Shown here: in pieces, positions 1-7,958 of the stretch
How positions within the stretch are numbered: position 1 is the stretch's first letter
How the letters are laid out: each line of letters opens with the position of its first letter
Origin: Ornithinibacillus sp047228935
GTDB taxonomy: Bacteria > Bacillota > Bacilli > Bacillales > Amphibacillaceae
Reading direction: 5' to 3'
Assembly (NCBI RefSeq): GCF_047228935.1
Contig: NZ_JBFEGG010000001.1
Location: 1,426,001 to 1,490,000, forward strand
Length of the DNA: 64,000 bases
Made by a program: the position numbers and the translations under genes
The notes under the pieces: generated by a model
The model's database searches: none
Seen by the model: the letters and a program-made list of their open reading frames with translations, nothing else
Told to the model about the DNA's origin: nothing

Positions 1-1102
1 AGTCCTCTCTAAATTCTATATTGTGTACCTGCTCAAAGTTCATAAAGGAATTATTAATATTCCCTATGTGAGTTCCACTTTTATTAAGGTCAGCGACAAC
101 AAACCATTTATCGCATTTAGGATAGTCACCTATTCCATTAATGTTTACAACCTCATAGCCTTCTTCAAGACTTTTTTGATATAAGATATGAGTAAAAAGA
201 TCTCTATTGAAATAAAATGAATTGAATAACCTTTCTCCGGTTTCTTCTAGGTAAGTATCATCTATGGATCTATAAAACATTGTAAGAAAAGGGTAGGCTT
301 CACGTTTTCCGACAGGGTTATATTCTTCAATGATTTGATTGAAAAAGAGCAATTGTTTTTTAAATGTATCTTTGTTAAAATCCTCAAACCTATCAATTTT
401 GTAACCACTCAAACTATTCTCAAATAATGTAGTCATAACTCTATGATGGACTGTCAATTTGTAACCACTTTGTTGATCGAAATTCTCTAAAAAAGTTTTC
501 ATGATATTAAATAAAAATTTATTATTCGTAGGCATAAAATAATTACCATAAATGAACTTATTGTGAGAATGGTATCCTATCTGTATAATTTGCCCTACAC
601 TTGAATTAATCGGAAAATTGGTACTAATATTTTCAATAAACGGAGTTATTTTTAGTCTTTTCTTACTCCTCACTTCAAACTCATACGGTAAGAAAAGATT
701 TCTATAATTTACTATAAATGATTTCACTTCAGGATTCGTAATCACATCAAACGAGATGATATTTTGATATAAATTGCTTATCATCTCTCTTGATGCTTGG
801 GAAAAATTACTAATTTCAGAAACCTCGTGAAAAATGAAACAATAATTTTCCCAATTAAAATCCGCTTGGCTGTGTATGTACTTTCCGATAATTAACAAAA
901 ACTTTTTTATATACAATAATTTTAAGTTTCCTCTTTTTGCTTTGAATTTACGTTTCATTAGAATATCGCAAATATCCTTAGTTTGAAGCCATTTCCAAAT
1001 TAAATTTTTTATTTGCAAATCGGATTCAAGGGATGCAATTATTGAGATAATGGTCTCTTTTTCAATCTCAGTATAATAATCATTTGTTTTTATCTTTATC
1101 AT
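1..1102 (-). CDS. Second gene of the element, truncated by the window edge (possible TnpB-like recombinase)
   Basis: Reading from an ATG at 1102 there is an uninterrupted frame of 367 codons to position 1, so the gene continues outside the window. Its start overlaps the end of the recombinase gene by 23 nt, suggesting translational coupling; no good ribosome binding site is seen. The visible part is AT-rich, basic and rich in Asn, Lys and aromatic residues, and has no recognisable catalytic motif. In Tn554-type elements the second gene is a longer recombinase whose catalytic domain is C-terminal, so the diagnostic residues would be off the edge. That it belongs to the same element follows from overlap and orientation; its function is not established. 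Confidence 0.6.
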   Translation of the reverse strand, partial: MIKIKTNDYYTEIEKETIISIIASLESDLQIKNLIWKWLQTKDICDILMKRKFKAKRGNLKLLYIKKFLLIIGKYIHSQADFNWENYCFIFHEVSEISNFSQASREMISNLYQNIISFDVITNPEVKSFIVNYRNLFLPYEFEVRSKKRLKITPFIENISTNFPINSSVGQIIQIGYHSHNKFIYGNYFMPTNNKFLFNIMKTFLENFDQQSGYKLTVHHRVMTTLFENSLSGYKIDRFEDFNKDTFKKQLLFFNQIIEEYNPVGKREAYPFLTMFYRSIDDTYLEETGERLFNSFYFNRDLFTHILYQKSLEEGYEVVNINGIGDYPKCDKWFVVADLNKSGTHIGNINNSFMNFEQVHNIEFRED

Positions 1103-2453
1103 AAGGCTCTTTGTACCTTTCGTTGTTTTTCCTCAACAATTCTACTTTATCTTCATCATCAGGATTATAATAGGCTTCACAACTTTTCGGACTTGCATGA
1201 CGAAGTTCTTTTTGTAGTTCTAAAATTTGCATTCCGTTTTTTACTCGATTCATAGCGAAAGCATGTCGAAAACGATGGCTTAGATTAGTAGATTTTGAAC
1301 CTTTATCTACATGGATCCCTGCTTCTTTAAAAATCCCCCGAAGAACATACCCCCATCCAGCCTGTGTAATAGGAGTATAGTGTTGGTGATTTAAAAAGAT
1401 ATATTGATTCTCATTGTTTACAAGGGGAGTCGTACTAACCCTGTCTGCTTTTGCATTATTTTTTAGGTTTTCCCTTTTTATTGGGCTTTTACTTAAAAGG
1501 ATGTCATCTCTCGATTCGTCTATGTATTCTTGAATCAATTCTGCCATTTCGTCTTCAATTAGAACCGTCTGGTATCCAAGGTGATTACCTTGTTCTCTAT
1601 ACCAAGCATCATTATATTCATCTTTCGATGTAGGAGTTATAACTCCTTTGGCCCTTTGTGTAGGCTTGTCAGAAACTCTATCACGGATGATGAGGTTATA
1701 ATAACCTTCTTTATATGATGGCACTATATCTTCAAATGTTAGCCCTAAAACCTCTCCTATACGCAGCCCATAATTATACATCAAATCAATAATCACTTTT
1801 TCACGTATCCCATAGCTTTCTTCAATTACATCCATAATTCTTTCGTATTGATAAGGCTTTATGTATTTCGGAACAGATTGTTGCTTAAATACTTTTTTAT
1901 TTGCCTTGTATCGTTCCTGTGTCCCTTTATGTGCATGTGCAAAGAATCCATTACCTATAGTTGTACCTATTTTTATCGTTTCAAACAAAAATGAATCTCT
2001 TATGCCATACATTTTCTCTAAAAAGTTTCTATAAACATTTAGATAGTTGTTATATGTCTGATTGTCTCGTCTAACTCGAAGATCAACACTCCATACACTA
2101 CCTTCTTTTTTTCCCCCTTCTAAAAACAAGCGTAGATCCCTAATATCACCGTTAGTTAAATTTTGTAGATTATCAATATGTACAAGTTCCAAAAAGGAGT
2201 AGAACACCTTTAAAGCTGAAAAAGCAGTTTCTCTTTTTTTATATTTGTCATCGCCAATCTTTTCATTCAAATAGATATTGGCATCTTCTATTAAGTTTCC
2301 TTTTAAATCTGTAATTATGAAGTAAGTTTTCCTTCTTACAGTTGATAGCTTTATAAAGCCAATTATCCCAAACTTTTGGATAAGCTCATTATTACTGTCG
2401 TATCGTTCATAAACTGTTCCTAACGATGTTTGTCTATCCTTAATTACACCCAT
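1080..2453 (-). CDS. Tyrosine recombinase/integrase of the mobile element
   Basis: This is a site-specific DNA integrase of the tyrosine recombinase family (457 aa from the preferred ATG). The family residues are present: the first Arg in YGLRIGEV, the HxxR pair in SHRFRHAF, a later His in ELRHAS and the nucleophilic Tyr in EAYYNP near the C-terminus, so the enzyme looks active. The N-terminal half has the expected SAM-like core-binding segment. The ATG at 2453 is preferred because GGGGG lies 8 nt upstream; an in-frame TTG at 2540 would add 29 residues encoded by a GC-rich, hairpin-rich stretch that does not look like protein. It lies next to the element end and is followed by an overlapping partner gene. 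Confidence 0.88.
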   Translation of the reverse strand: MGVIKDRQTSLGTVYERYDSNNELIQKFGIIGFIKLSTVRRKTYFIITDLKGNLIEDANIYLNEKIGDDKYKKRETAFSALKVFYSFLELVHIDNLQNLTNGDIRDLRLFLEGGKKEGSVWSVDLRVRRDNQTYNNYLNVYRNFLEKMYGIRDSFLFETIKIGTTIGNGFFAHAHKGTQERYKANKKVFKQQSVPKYIKPYQYERIMDVIEESYGIREKVIIDLMYNYGLRIGEVLGLTFEDIVPSYKEGYYNLIIRDRVSDKPTQRAKGVITPTSKDEYNDAWYREQGNHLGYQTVLIEDEMAELIQEYIDESRDDILLSKSPIKRENLKNNAKADRVSTTPLVNNENQYIFLNHQHYTPITQAGWGYVLRGIFKEAGIHVDKGSKSTNLSHRFRHAFAMNRVKNGMQILELQKELRHASPKSCEAYYNPDDEDKVELLRKNNERYKEPYDKDKNK

Positions 2454-2482
2454 ATATTTTACCCCCAAGGTATAAGGTCCTC

Positions 2483-2529
2483 GGTCTATCGACCTGCGGA
2501 TACGCCTCCCGCTGTGGGCTACGTCCCCA
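2483..2529. other. GC-rich stretch with three short hairpins near the element end
   Basis: Within AT-rich DNA, about 2475-2535 is roughly 60% GC and contains three consecutive small palindromic stems: GGTC/GACC (2483-2494), GCGG/CCGC (2496-2512) and TGGG/CCCA (2515-2529). It lies between the element end and the recombinase start. It could be a structured leader or a recombination or regulatory site; nothing in the sequence decides which. Confidence 0.4.
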
Positions 2530-2639
2530 TCCAACTGCAATTAGAACCTTTATGATTTCTTTATAATTGGATATAGACAATAACCTCACTAATCATAAGT
2601 ATAGAACACCATAAAAAAATATCCAATACTTTCCTGAAA

Positions 2640-2822
2640 TTATGTACAAATACTTGGCTTTTCATAACCAATATAAGAGCCGACAGACCCTCCTAGAATA
2701 GCAACTCCCCATAGAGTCCGCTCTGGAATCCTCCACTCGGCATTTCTTGCTTTTTTCTTATCGAAACCCATAAGTACAAATCCTAATAGGTTACTAAACC
2801 CTATGTAATATAGTAATTCCAT
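2640..2822 (-). pseudogene. ysdA: ysdA remnant (DUF1294 membrane protein), 3' part displaced by the element
   Basis: In B. subtilis ysdA follows rplT and encodes a DUF1294 membrane protein of about 90 residues. Here the first 52 residues match the family (a hydrophobic first helix, DKKKAR, the WRIPERTLWG motif and the Gly-rich GGSVGSYIG). The frame then runs into 8 unrelated residues and stops. The second membrane helix and the C-terminal half are missing, and no other frame continues them, so this is disruption and not a simple frameshift. The start has a good GGAGG site. The rest of the gene should lie beyond the far end of the element, left of the window. Confidence 0.8.
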
Positions 2823-2862
2823 GTATTTTTCTCCTCCAACTTATAATTTTTCCCATAAAAAA

Positions 2863-2897
2863 ATGAGGTAGAGGGGTATTCCCCCTCTTCACCTCAT
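2863..2897 (-). terminator. Terminator after rplT
   Basis: A long GC-rich stem (GAGGT and AGAGGGG arms) with a short loop is followed on the minus strand by seven T. It ends the infC-rpmI-rplT operon just before ysdA. Confidence 0.85.
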
Positions 2898-2898
2898 C

Positions 2899-3258
2899 TT
2901 AGTTGTTTAATGCAGTTTTAGCTTTTTCAGCTAGTTGTGCAAATGCTTGCTCGTCATTAATAGCAAGTTCCGATAACATTTTACGGTTAATTTCAATACC
3001 TGCTAATTTTAAACCGTGCATTAATTTGTTGTAAGAAAGATCGTTCATGCGTGCAGCAGCATTGATACGTGCGATCCAAAGCTTACGGAATTCACGCTTT
3101 TTATTTTTACGGTCACGATAAGCATATTGACCTGATTTCATTACTTGTTGTTTTGCTGTTTTAAATAGAGTTCTCTTAGAACCGTAGTAACCTTTAGCTA
3201 ATTTAAGTACGCGTTTACGACGTGCGCGCGTAACTGTTCCACCTTTAACACGTGGCAT
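2899..3258 (-). CDS. rplT: 50S ribosomal protein L20
   Basis: L20 is an early-binding assembly protein of the large ribosomal subunit. The 119-residue product begins MPRVKGGTVTRARRK, is very basic throughout, and has the usual length of the family. It is last in the infC-rpmI-rplT operon. In Bacilli L20 also represses this operon by binding its 5' leader, and such a leader is present upstream of infC. The ATG is preceded by an AGGAGG-type site. Confidence 0.98.
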   Translation of the reverse strand: MPRVKGGTVTRARRKRVLKLAKGYYGSKRTLFKTAKQQVMKSGQYAYRDRKNKKREFRKLWIARINAAARMNDLSYNKLMHGLKLAGIEINRKMLSELAINDEQAFAQLAEKAKTALNN

Positions 3259-3336
3259 AGTAATTCCCTCCTAATACATTACGTTGTATGTCAGTTTAGT
3301 TTAGTTTTATAATTGCTTTTTGAAAAAGTATACCTC

Positions 3337-3531
3337 TTATTTAGGAAGCATTGCTTTGATACGCTTGAAGTCACCAGAAGAAACTAGTGCACCTTTACGT
3401 AATTTACGCTTTTGCTTTTGAGATTTATGTGCGAACATATGGCTTGTGAAAGCATGTGATCTTTTTACTTTTCCAGAACCAGTTTTCTTAAAACGTTTAG
3501 CTGACCCTTTGTGGGTTTTCATTTTTGGCAT
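3337..3531 (-). CDS. rpmI: 50S ribosomal protein L35
   Basis: L35 is a small basic protein of the large ribosomal subunit. The product (64 aa, MPKMKTHKGSAKRFKKTGSG at the start) has the standard N-terminus and length of L35. It sits between infC and rplT with short spacers, so it is co-transcribed under the L20 leader. Confidence 0.98.
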   Translation of the reverse strand: MPKMKTHKGSAKRFKKTGSGKVKRSHAFTSHMFAHKSQKQKRKLRKGALVSSGDFKRIKAMLPK

Positions 3532-3560
3532 GTTGATTTCCTCCTCGAATGCTTAAATGC

Positions 3561-4079
3561 TTATTTATTTTCATTGTTTGGAGCAAGCATCATGAACATA
3601 TTACGGCCTTCCATTTTCGGCTTAGATTCCACTGTTGCGATATCCTTAACCGCCTCTGCAAAGCGATCTAATACCTCTTGACCTAGCTCCTTGTGAGTAA
3701 TTGCACGTCCGCGAAAACGAACAGCTGCTTTTACTTTATCGCCTTTTTCTAAAAATTTTCGAGCATTCTTTAATTTTGTATTAAAGTCATGTTCGCCAAT
3801 TCCAGGTGTAAAGCGTACTTCTTTAACGTTAATAACTTTTTGATTTTTACGAGCTTCTTTTTCCTTCTTTTGTTGCTCGTAACGGAATTTACCGTAATTC
3901 ATGATTCTAGCAACAGGTGGTTTTGCATTAGGTGCCACTAAAACTAAATCCAAATTAGCTTTTTGTGCAAGTTCTAATGCTTCTTGACGTGATTTCACAC
4001 CAAGTTGATCCCCGTTTGAATCAATTAATCGTACTTCTTTCGCACGAATTTTTTCATTAACGTTCATATCTTTGCTAAT
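3561..4079 (-). CDS. infC: Translation initiation factor IF-3 (ATT start)
   Basis: IF-3 binds the 30S subunit, keeps subunits apart and checks start-codon pairing. Residues INVKEVRF, the EHDFNTKL segment and GRNMFMMLAP are typical. The first ATG lies inside the conserved N-terminus. An upstream in-frame ATT at 4077-4079 with GGAGGT 8 nt before it gives the family N-terminus (ISKD...), so I place the start there (172 aa). A rare ATT or ATC start is a known hallmark of infC and lets IF-3 limit its own synthesis. First gene of infC-rpmI-rplT. Confidence 0.95.
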   Translation of the reverse strand: MSKDMNVNEKIRAKEVRLIDSNGDQLGVKSRQEALELAQKANLDLVLVAPNAKPPVARIMNYGKFRYEQQKKEKEARKNQKVINVKEVRFTPGIGEHDFNTKLKNARKFLEKGDKVKAAVRFRGRAITHKELGQEVLDRFAEAVKDIATVESKPKMEGRNMFMMLAPNNENK

Positions 4080-4280
4080 AACCAGCCACCTCCAAATATT
4101 CTTGGGTCTGATCCATTGCCTGACAAGTTCTAATCAAACAAAAAATGTGGGCACACAAATGCACCCACATATCTTTAATCGTTCATAAAAGATGTAAACC
4201 AGTCGACTACTAAGCGTGTCAATCAGGTGAGAAGCGGGTGCTTCTACTTGTCATCAAGATCATTCAATTTTATTCAACTT
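4080..4280 (-). promoter_or_regulatory. L20 leader (ribosomal protein autoregulatory RNA)
   Basis: The untranslated leader of infC has the hallmarks of the Bacillus L20 leader: an AGAAGCACCCGCTTCTC hairpin followed by CACCTGATTG, an ACTGGTTTACATC element, and a downstream terminator with a GTGGGTGCA-type stem. In B. subtilis L20 binds this RNA and causes premature termination, so excess L20 shuts the operon down. The family is recognised from motifs, not from a covariance search. Confidence 0.85.
4139..4169 (-). terminator. Attenuator terminator of the L20 leader
   Basis: A stem TGTGGG/CCCACA (4146-4169) is followed on the minus strand by a run of T (4139-4145). It lies between the leader and infC, as expected for L20-controlled attenuation. 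Confidence 0.85.
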
Positions 4281-4284
4281 TTAT

Positions 4285-4314
4285 AGATTAACACGTAACT
4301 GAATAAAATGTCAA
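4285..4314 (-). promoter_or_regulatory. Promoter of infC-rpmI-rplT
   Basis: On the minus strand a perfect -35 TTGACA (4309-4314) is separated by 18 nt from a -10 TAATCT (4285-4290). It lies immediately upstream of the L20 leader. Confidence 0.7.
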
Positions 4315-4418
4315 CCCTATTTCATAAACTAGTATACACTACTTATCCGAGAAATGGAAGTATCACCATATTTAAATTGGAAACTAACGAGTAACTGCAG
4401 ATAATTACGCGAGATAGT

Positions 4419-4456
4419 TGGATAGTTACACCAAAGCTTTTGTTTGTAACTATCCA
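4419..4456. repeat. Perfect 12-bp inverted repeat between thrS and infC
   Basis: TGGATAGTTACA and its exact reverse complement are separated by 14 nt that contain AAAGCTTT. Neither strand has a T-tract after the stem, so it is not an obvious terminator. It is located 34 bp downstream of the thrS stop and may be a 3' mRNA-stabilising stem or part of an interspersed repeat. The rest of the 4315-4489 gap shows nothing recognisable. Confidence 0.5.
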
Positions 4457-4489
4457 CTTCCGGCCAGTACTGCCACGTGTCTATACTTA

Positions 4490-6445
4490 TCAGTTATTTT
4501 TTTTACGCAAAACTTTCTTATCAATCTCATCTTTAATAAGACTTTCAAATTCTTGATAAGGAAGTGTTACTGATTGCTGCTCACCGTATCTTCTGACATT
4601 AACCGCAACATCTTCAACTTCTTTATCCCCAACAACTAGAGCAAATGGTATTTTTTCTGTTTGGGCTTCACGAATCTTATAGCCAATCTTCTCATCTCGC
4701 TCATCGACTTCCACACGAACACCTTGGTATTGTAATTTTTCCGCTACTTTTTTCGCATAATCAAGGTGAACCTGTGGAGAAACTGGTATCACTTTCACTT
4801 GAACTGGTGCTAACCAAGTTGGGAAAGCTCCTTTATATTCTTCTAGCAGGAATGCTACAAAGCGTTCCATTGTAGATACGACACCGCGGTGAAGGACAAC
4901 TGGACGATGTTCCTTTCCGTCTTCTCCTATATAAGATAGTTCAAAGCGTTCTGGTAACAATACGTCAATTTGTACAGTGGATAACGTTTCATCCTTACCT
5001 AGTGCAGTTTTTACTTGTACATCTAGCTTAGGACCATAGAACGCTGCTTCTCCTTCCGCTTCTACATACTCAAGATTCATGTCTTCCATTGTTTCTTTCA
5101 AAATACCTTGTGTCATTTCCCACATTTCATCGTTATCAATATATTTTTCTTTATCTTCTGGATCACGGTATGATAAGCGGAAATAATAATCATTGATTCC
5201 AAAATCTTTATATACATGTTGAATTAACTCAACTACTCGGATGAATTCTTCTTTCAATTGATCAGGACGGGCAAAAATATGTGCATCATTTAAAGTCATT
5301 GCTCGAACTCGTTGTAGACCCGCCAATGCTCCAGACATTTCATAACGATGCATTGTTCCAAGTTCTGCTATACGAACTGGAAGGTTACGATAGCTCCATA
5401 ATTGATTTTTGAAAATCATCATATGGTGTGGACAGTTCATTGGACGAAGAACTAGTTCTTCATTATCCATTTGCATAGTTGGGAACATATCCTCTTGATA
5501 GTGATCCCAGTGTCCACTTGTCTTATACAAATCAACGTTAGCAAGTACTGGCGTATAAACATGGTTATAGCCTAGACGTTCCTCCAGGTCAACGATATAT
5601 CGTTCAATTTGACGACGGATTGTTGCACCCTTTGGTAACCAAAGCGGTAAACCTTGACCAATCTTTTGGTTTACTGTAAAGATACCTAGTTCTTTACCTA
5701 ACTTTCGGTGGTCACGTTCTTTTCGTTCTTCTAGAATTTGTAAATATTCTTCAACTTGAGCAGGCTTTTCAAAAGCTGTACCATAAATACGCTGAAGCTG
5801 TTTATTATTGCTATCCCCTCTCCAATATGCACCAGAGATACTTAGTAGTTTAAACGCTTTTAATTTACTTGTGGAAGGTACATGTATCCCTCGGCAAAGG
5901 TCAAAAAATTCTCCTTGTTTATAAATAGTTACTTGTTCATCTGCAGGAATTGCATCGATAAGTTCTAACTTTAATTTATCGCCTATATCTTCAAACATTT
6001 TCTTCGCTTCTTCACGTGATACTTCTACACGCTCTATTTGCAGATTTTCATCCACAATACGCTTCATTTCTTTTTCAATCTTCGGAAGATCTTCTGGAGT
6101 GATCTTCTCTTCCATATCAAAATCATAATAGAACCCTTCCTCAATAACCGGTCCTACTCCAAATTTAACATCTTTATAAAGTCGCTTAATAGCTTGAGCC
6201 ATTAAATGTGCAGTGGAGTGACGGGCAACTTCTACACCTTCTGGACTTTTATACGTAATAATTTCAATCTTTCCACCTTGATTTAATTCACGCTTTAAGT
6301 CAAATAATTTACCATCTAATTTAATTGCTAACGCTTGCTTTCGTAATCCTGGTGAAATAGAAGCTGCAATATCTTCTCCAGTTGTCCCTTGAGGAAACTC
6401 CTTACTAGCTCCATCAGGGAATACAATTGTAATTTCTGACATCAT
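4490..6445 (-). CDS. thrS: Threonyl-tRNA synthetase
   Basis: This class II synthetase charges tRNA-Thr. The order is canonical: TGS domain (first ~65 residues), the alanyl/threonyl editing domain with the HSTAHLMAQA zinc-type motif, the catalytic core with RPMNCPHHMMIF (zinc Cys and His) and the YEMSGALAGLQRVR segment, and a C-terminal anticodon-binding domain (PVQVKVIPVS onwards). About 651 aa, as usual. Two adjacent ATG codons follow AAGGAG (spacings 5 and 8); 6445 and 6442 are both possible. It is controlled by the T-box leader upstream. Confidence 0.97.
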   Translation of the reverse strand: MMSEITIVFPDGASKEFPQGTTGEDIAASISPGLRKQALAIKLDGKLFDLKRELNQGGKIEIITYKSPEGVEVARHSTAHLMAQAIKRLYKDVKFGVGPVIEEGFYYDFDMEEKITPEDLPKIEKEMKRIVDENLQIERVEVSREEAKKMFEDIGDKLKLELIDAIPADEQVTIYKQGEFFDLCRGIHVPSTSKLKAFKLLSISGAYWRGDSNNKQLQRIYGTAFEKPAQVEEYLQILEERKERDHRKLGKELGIFTVNQKIGQGLPLWLPKGATIRRQIERYIVDLEERLGYNHVYTPVLANVDLYKTSGHWDHYQEDMFPTMQMDNEELVLRPMNCPHHMMIFKNQLWSYRNLPVRIAELGTMHRYEMSGALAGLQRVRAMTLNDAHIFARPDQLKEEFIRVVELIQHVYKDFGINDYYFRLSYRDPEDKEKYIDNDEMWEMTQGILKETMEDMNLEYVEAEGEAAFYGPKLDVQVKTALGKDETLSTVQIDVLLPERFELSYIGEDGKEHRPVVLHRGVVSTMERFVAFLLEEYKGAFPTWLAPVQVKVIPVSPQVHLDYAKKVAEKLQYQGVRVEVDERDEKIGYKIREAQTEKIPFALVVGDKEVEDVAVNVRRYGEQQSVTLPYQEFESLIKDEIDKKVLRKKNN

Positions 6446-6593
6446 TAACACTCCTTATACTAATTTTTCTAATGTTCCTTCCTATTTTACTGCTAGTATC
6501 AAGCAGCGGGAGTCTCGGTATTCCGACCGCTCACTGCTCTTTGAGTTCAATTTCCACAGCCATACAACAGTAAAGAGAAAATTTTGATGAATT

Positions 6594-6637
6594 AAAAAAC
6601 GCCCATCCCTCTGCATAATTTGCAAAGGGACGAGCGT
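6594..6637 (-). terminator. Regulated terminator of the thrS T-box
   Basis: Arms ACGCTCGTCCCT and AGGGATGGGCGT form a stem with G-U pairs, followed on the minus strand by a T-run at 6594-6599. The 5' arm lies just after the T-box core, so the antiterminator competes with it. Confidence 0.85.
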
Positions 6638-6855
6638 TGGTCACGTGGTTCCACCCTAATTCCCGTAACCTAAGTTACGGCTTTAAATCTTTAACGCAGA
6701 TATACGCTATTATCTACTACATTCGATAATAGAGTTCAAAGGTGGTAATCATTCGGCTGTATGTGGAAGCTTTCACCACTAGGCTTCCCTCTCTAAGCAA
6801 AACAGGAATCAAATGATCATGTCCTTATCCTTACAGATGAATATATTAAATATAA
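6594..6855 (-). promoter_or_regulatory. T-box riboswitch of thrS (threonine)
   Basis: The minus strand carries the T-box core AGGGTGGAACCACG at 6644-6657, the part of the leader that pairs with the acceptor end of uncharged tRNA. It is followed by a terminator hairpin (6594-6637). In the Stem I region, about 85 nt upstream of the core, ACCACC (6741-6746) supplies threonine codons and is the likely specifier. Uncharged tRNA-Thr should promote antitermination and raise thrS expression. The specifier position is inferred. Confidence 0.9.
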
Positions 6856-6860
6856 ACCAC

Positions 6861-6889
6861 ATTATAGCGTTAGTTTAAAGGATAATCAA
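6861..6889 (-). promoter_or_regulatory. Promoter of thrS
   Basis: The minus strand has TTGATT (6884-6889), a 17-nt spacer and a perfect TATAAT (6861-6866), directly upstream of the T-box leader. It overlaps the end of the intergenic space after ytxC. Confidence 0.75.
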
Positions 6890-6895
6890 GTCCTG

Positions 6896-7747
6896 TTATT
6901 GATTTTTTAAATAAATAGGAAAAGGAAATTTATGAAATGGCTCAAAATCAACTCTTTCTTGGAAAACATTAATAACGGTTAACGTTTTCGGTTCTGACGG
7001 ATAATCCCCATAAATTTTAATTTTTTTCGGAGCCATTGCAACTAATGGAGCAAGATTTAGTTCATCCGCATCTAAACCTACTATGTAGAGTGGCTCCTTC
7101 TGCATTAACATTTTTAGTTCTATTCTTGAAAACTTTTTACCGTCAGATTTAAAAAATGAGAACGTTTTTCCTTGTAATATATGAACGACATTATAAACTG
7201 GTTCTTTCTTTGCAATGTATTCTCTAAGCATATTGACAAATTCTTGATGATCCTCTTCTCGTTTATATTCATCAATCGCTAATCCAACCATATTAACTAA
7301 ATATTCCTTAAAAACCTTCAATCTAAATTTTACAATTGATTCAAAGTGTACAGTTGTTGTATTCTTCACATTCGAAACAAATAATGAATATAGAAGTTGC
7401 AGTGGATCATCTTTCTGCTTTCTAACTTGGACACTTTCCTCATCTTCACCAGCAATTAACCAGTGAGTAATATCCATAATTTTCTCGATTTCATCTCGAT
7501 TTGAGTAATAATAAATTTGTTCGATAATATCCCTTATCCAATTCGTTAATCGGTGGTTAACAAAAACCTCAACCATCGATTTAACTACGGAATCAACTAA
7601 TTCATTGTCTGTCTGTTGGTATTCAATTCTTAAATGATTCCCCCAATCTTCATGCGTTTTCCAATGTAATTCGATTTTCTTGTTATAATGAAATAATTGC
7701 TCACAAAAACTGATTACTTCTTTTGTAGAAGAAAAATAAACATCCAT
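6896..7747 (-). CDS. ytxC: YtxC family protein (putative sporulation protein)
   Basis: The product is about 283 aa, acidic at the N-terminus, and shows no catalytic motif. Its place between dnaI and thrS is that of B. subtilis ytxC (about 281 aa), a poorly characterised, sporulation-annotated gene. The assignment rests on length and synteny. The frame can start at a TTG at 7777, but the ATG at 7747 is the more likely start (MDVYFSSTKE), as it gives the family length; the upstream GAGGGTGAT site is somewhat far away. Confidence 0.8.
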   Translation of the reverse strand: MDVYFSSTKEVISFCEQLFHYNKKIELHWKTHEDWGNHLRIEYQQTDNELVDSVVKSMVEVFVNHRLTNWIRDIIEQIYYYSNRDEIEKIMDITHWLIAGEDEESVQVRKQKDDPLQLLYSLFVSNVKNTTTVHFESIVKFRLKVFKEYLVNMVGLAIDEYKREEDHQEFVNMLREYIAKKEPVYNVVHILQGKTFSFFKSDGKKFSRIELKMLMQKEPLYIVGLDADELNLAPLVAMAPKKIKIYGDYPSEPKTLTVINVFQERVDFEPFHKFPFPIYLKNQ

Positions 7748-7924
7748 TTTAGTCTCATCACCCTCATCCAAAACCAAACTGTTACATTATATGGACATAC
7801 TTATTAAAAAATGATTAATCCGTTAAAACTAGTAAGGTTAGTAAATGATAGGGATAAAAATAAGGGCATTTTACATAGATACATCAAGCTTTATGTTCAT
7901 AGTTGAAAAATAGCTAAAATATAA

Positions 7925-7958
7925 AAAGTCGATAAAAGGAAAACCTTCTATCGACTTT
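7925..7958 (-). terminator. Terminator after dnaI
   Basis: A nearly perfect stem (AAAGTCGATA and TATCGACTTT arms, small loop) overlaps the dnaI stop codon and is followed on the minus strand by TTAT. It ends the nrdR-dnaB-dnaI unit. Confidence 0.8.

Larger units (their letters stand above)
1..2666. mobile_element. End of an integrating element inserted in ysdA (partial)
   Basis: A recombinase gene and an overlapping second gene lie between the left window edge and a truncated ysdA. DUF1294 similarity stops after codon 52 of ysdA (about 2667), which I take as the element end; the other end lies outside the window. Having the recombinase within about 210 bp of the end and transcribed inward, followed by an overlapping second gene, resembles the tnpA-tnpB-tnpC arrangement of Tn554-family elements and related tyrosine-recombinase trios. 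The family assignment is inference. The exact core site cannot be defined without the other junction or an empty-site relative. Confidence 0.65.

Noticed and set aside
2475..2535. GC-rich patch as an rRNA or tmRNA fragment
   Set aside because: Some short words look like the end of 23S rRNA, but no continuous match could be supported by eye.
2454..2540. N-terminal extension of the recombinase from a TTG at 2540
   Set aside because: It is encoded by a GC-rich hairpin region, and the ATG at 2453 has a better ribosome site.
2640..2672. Simple frameshift as cause of the short ysdA
   Set aside because: Other frames past the break do not continue the DUF1294 sequence, and a recombinase gene lies next to it.
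4645..4875. Plus-strand open frames inside thrS and many other genes
   Set aside because: They lie antisense to well-conserved genes, have no ribosome binding sites and no recognisable families.
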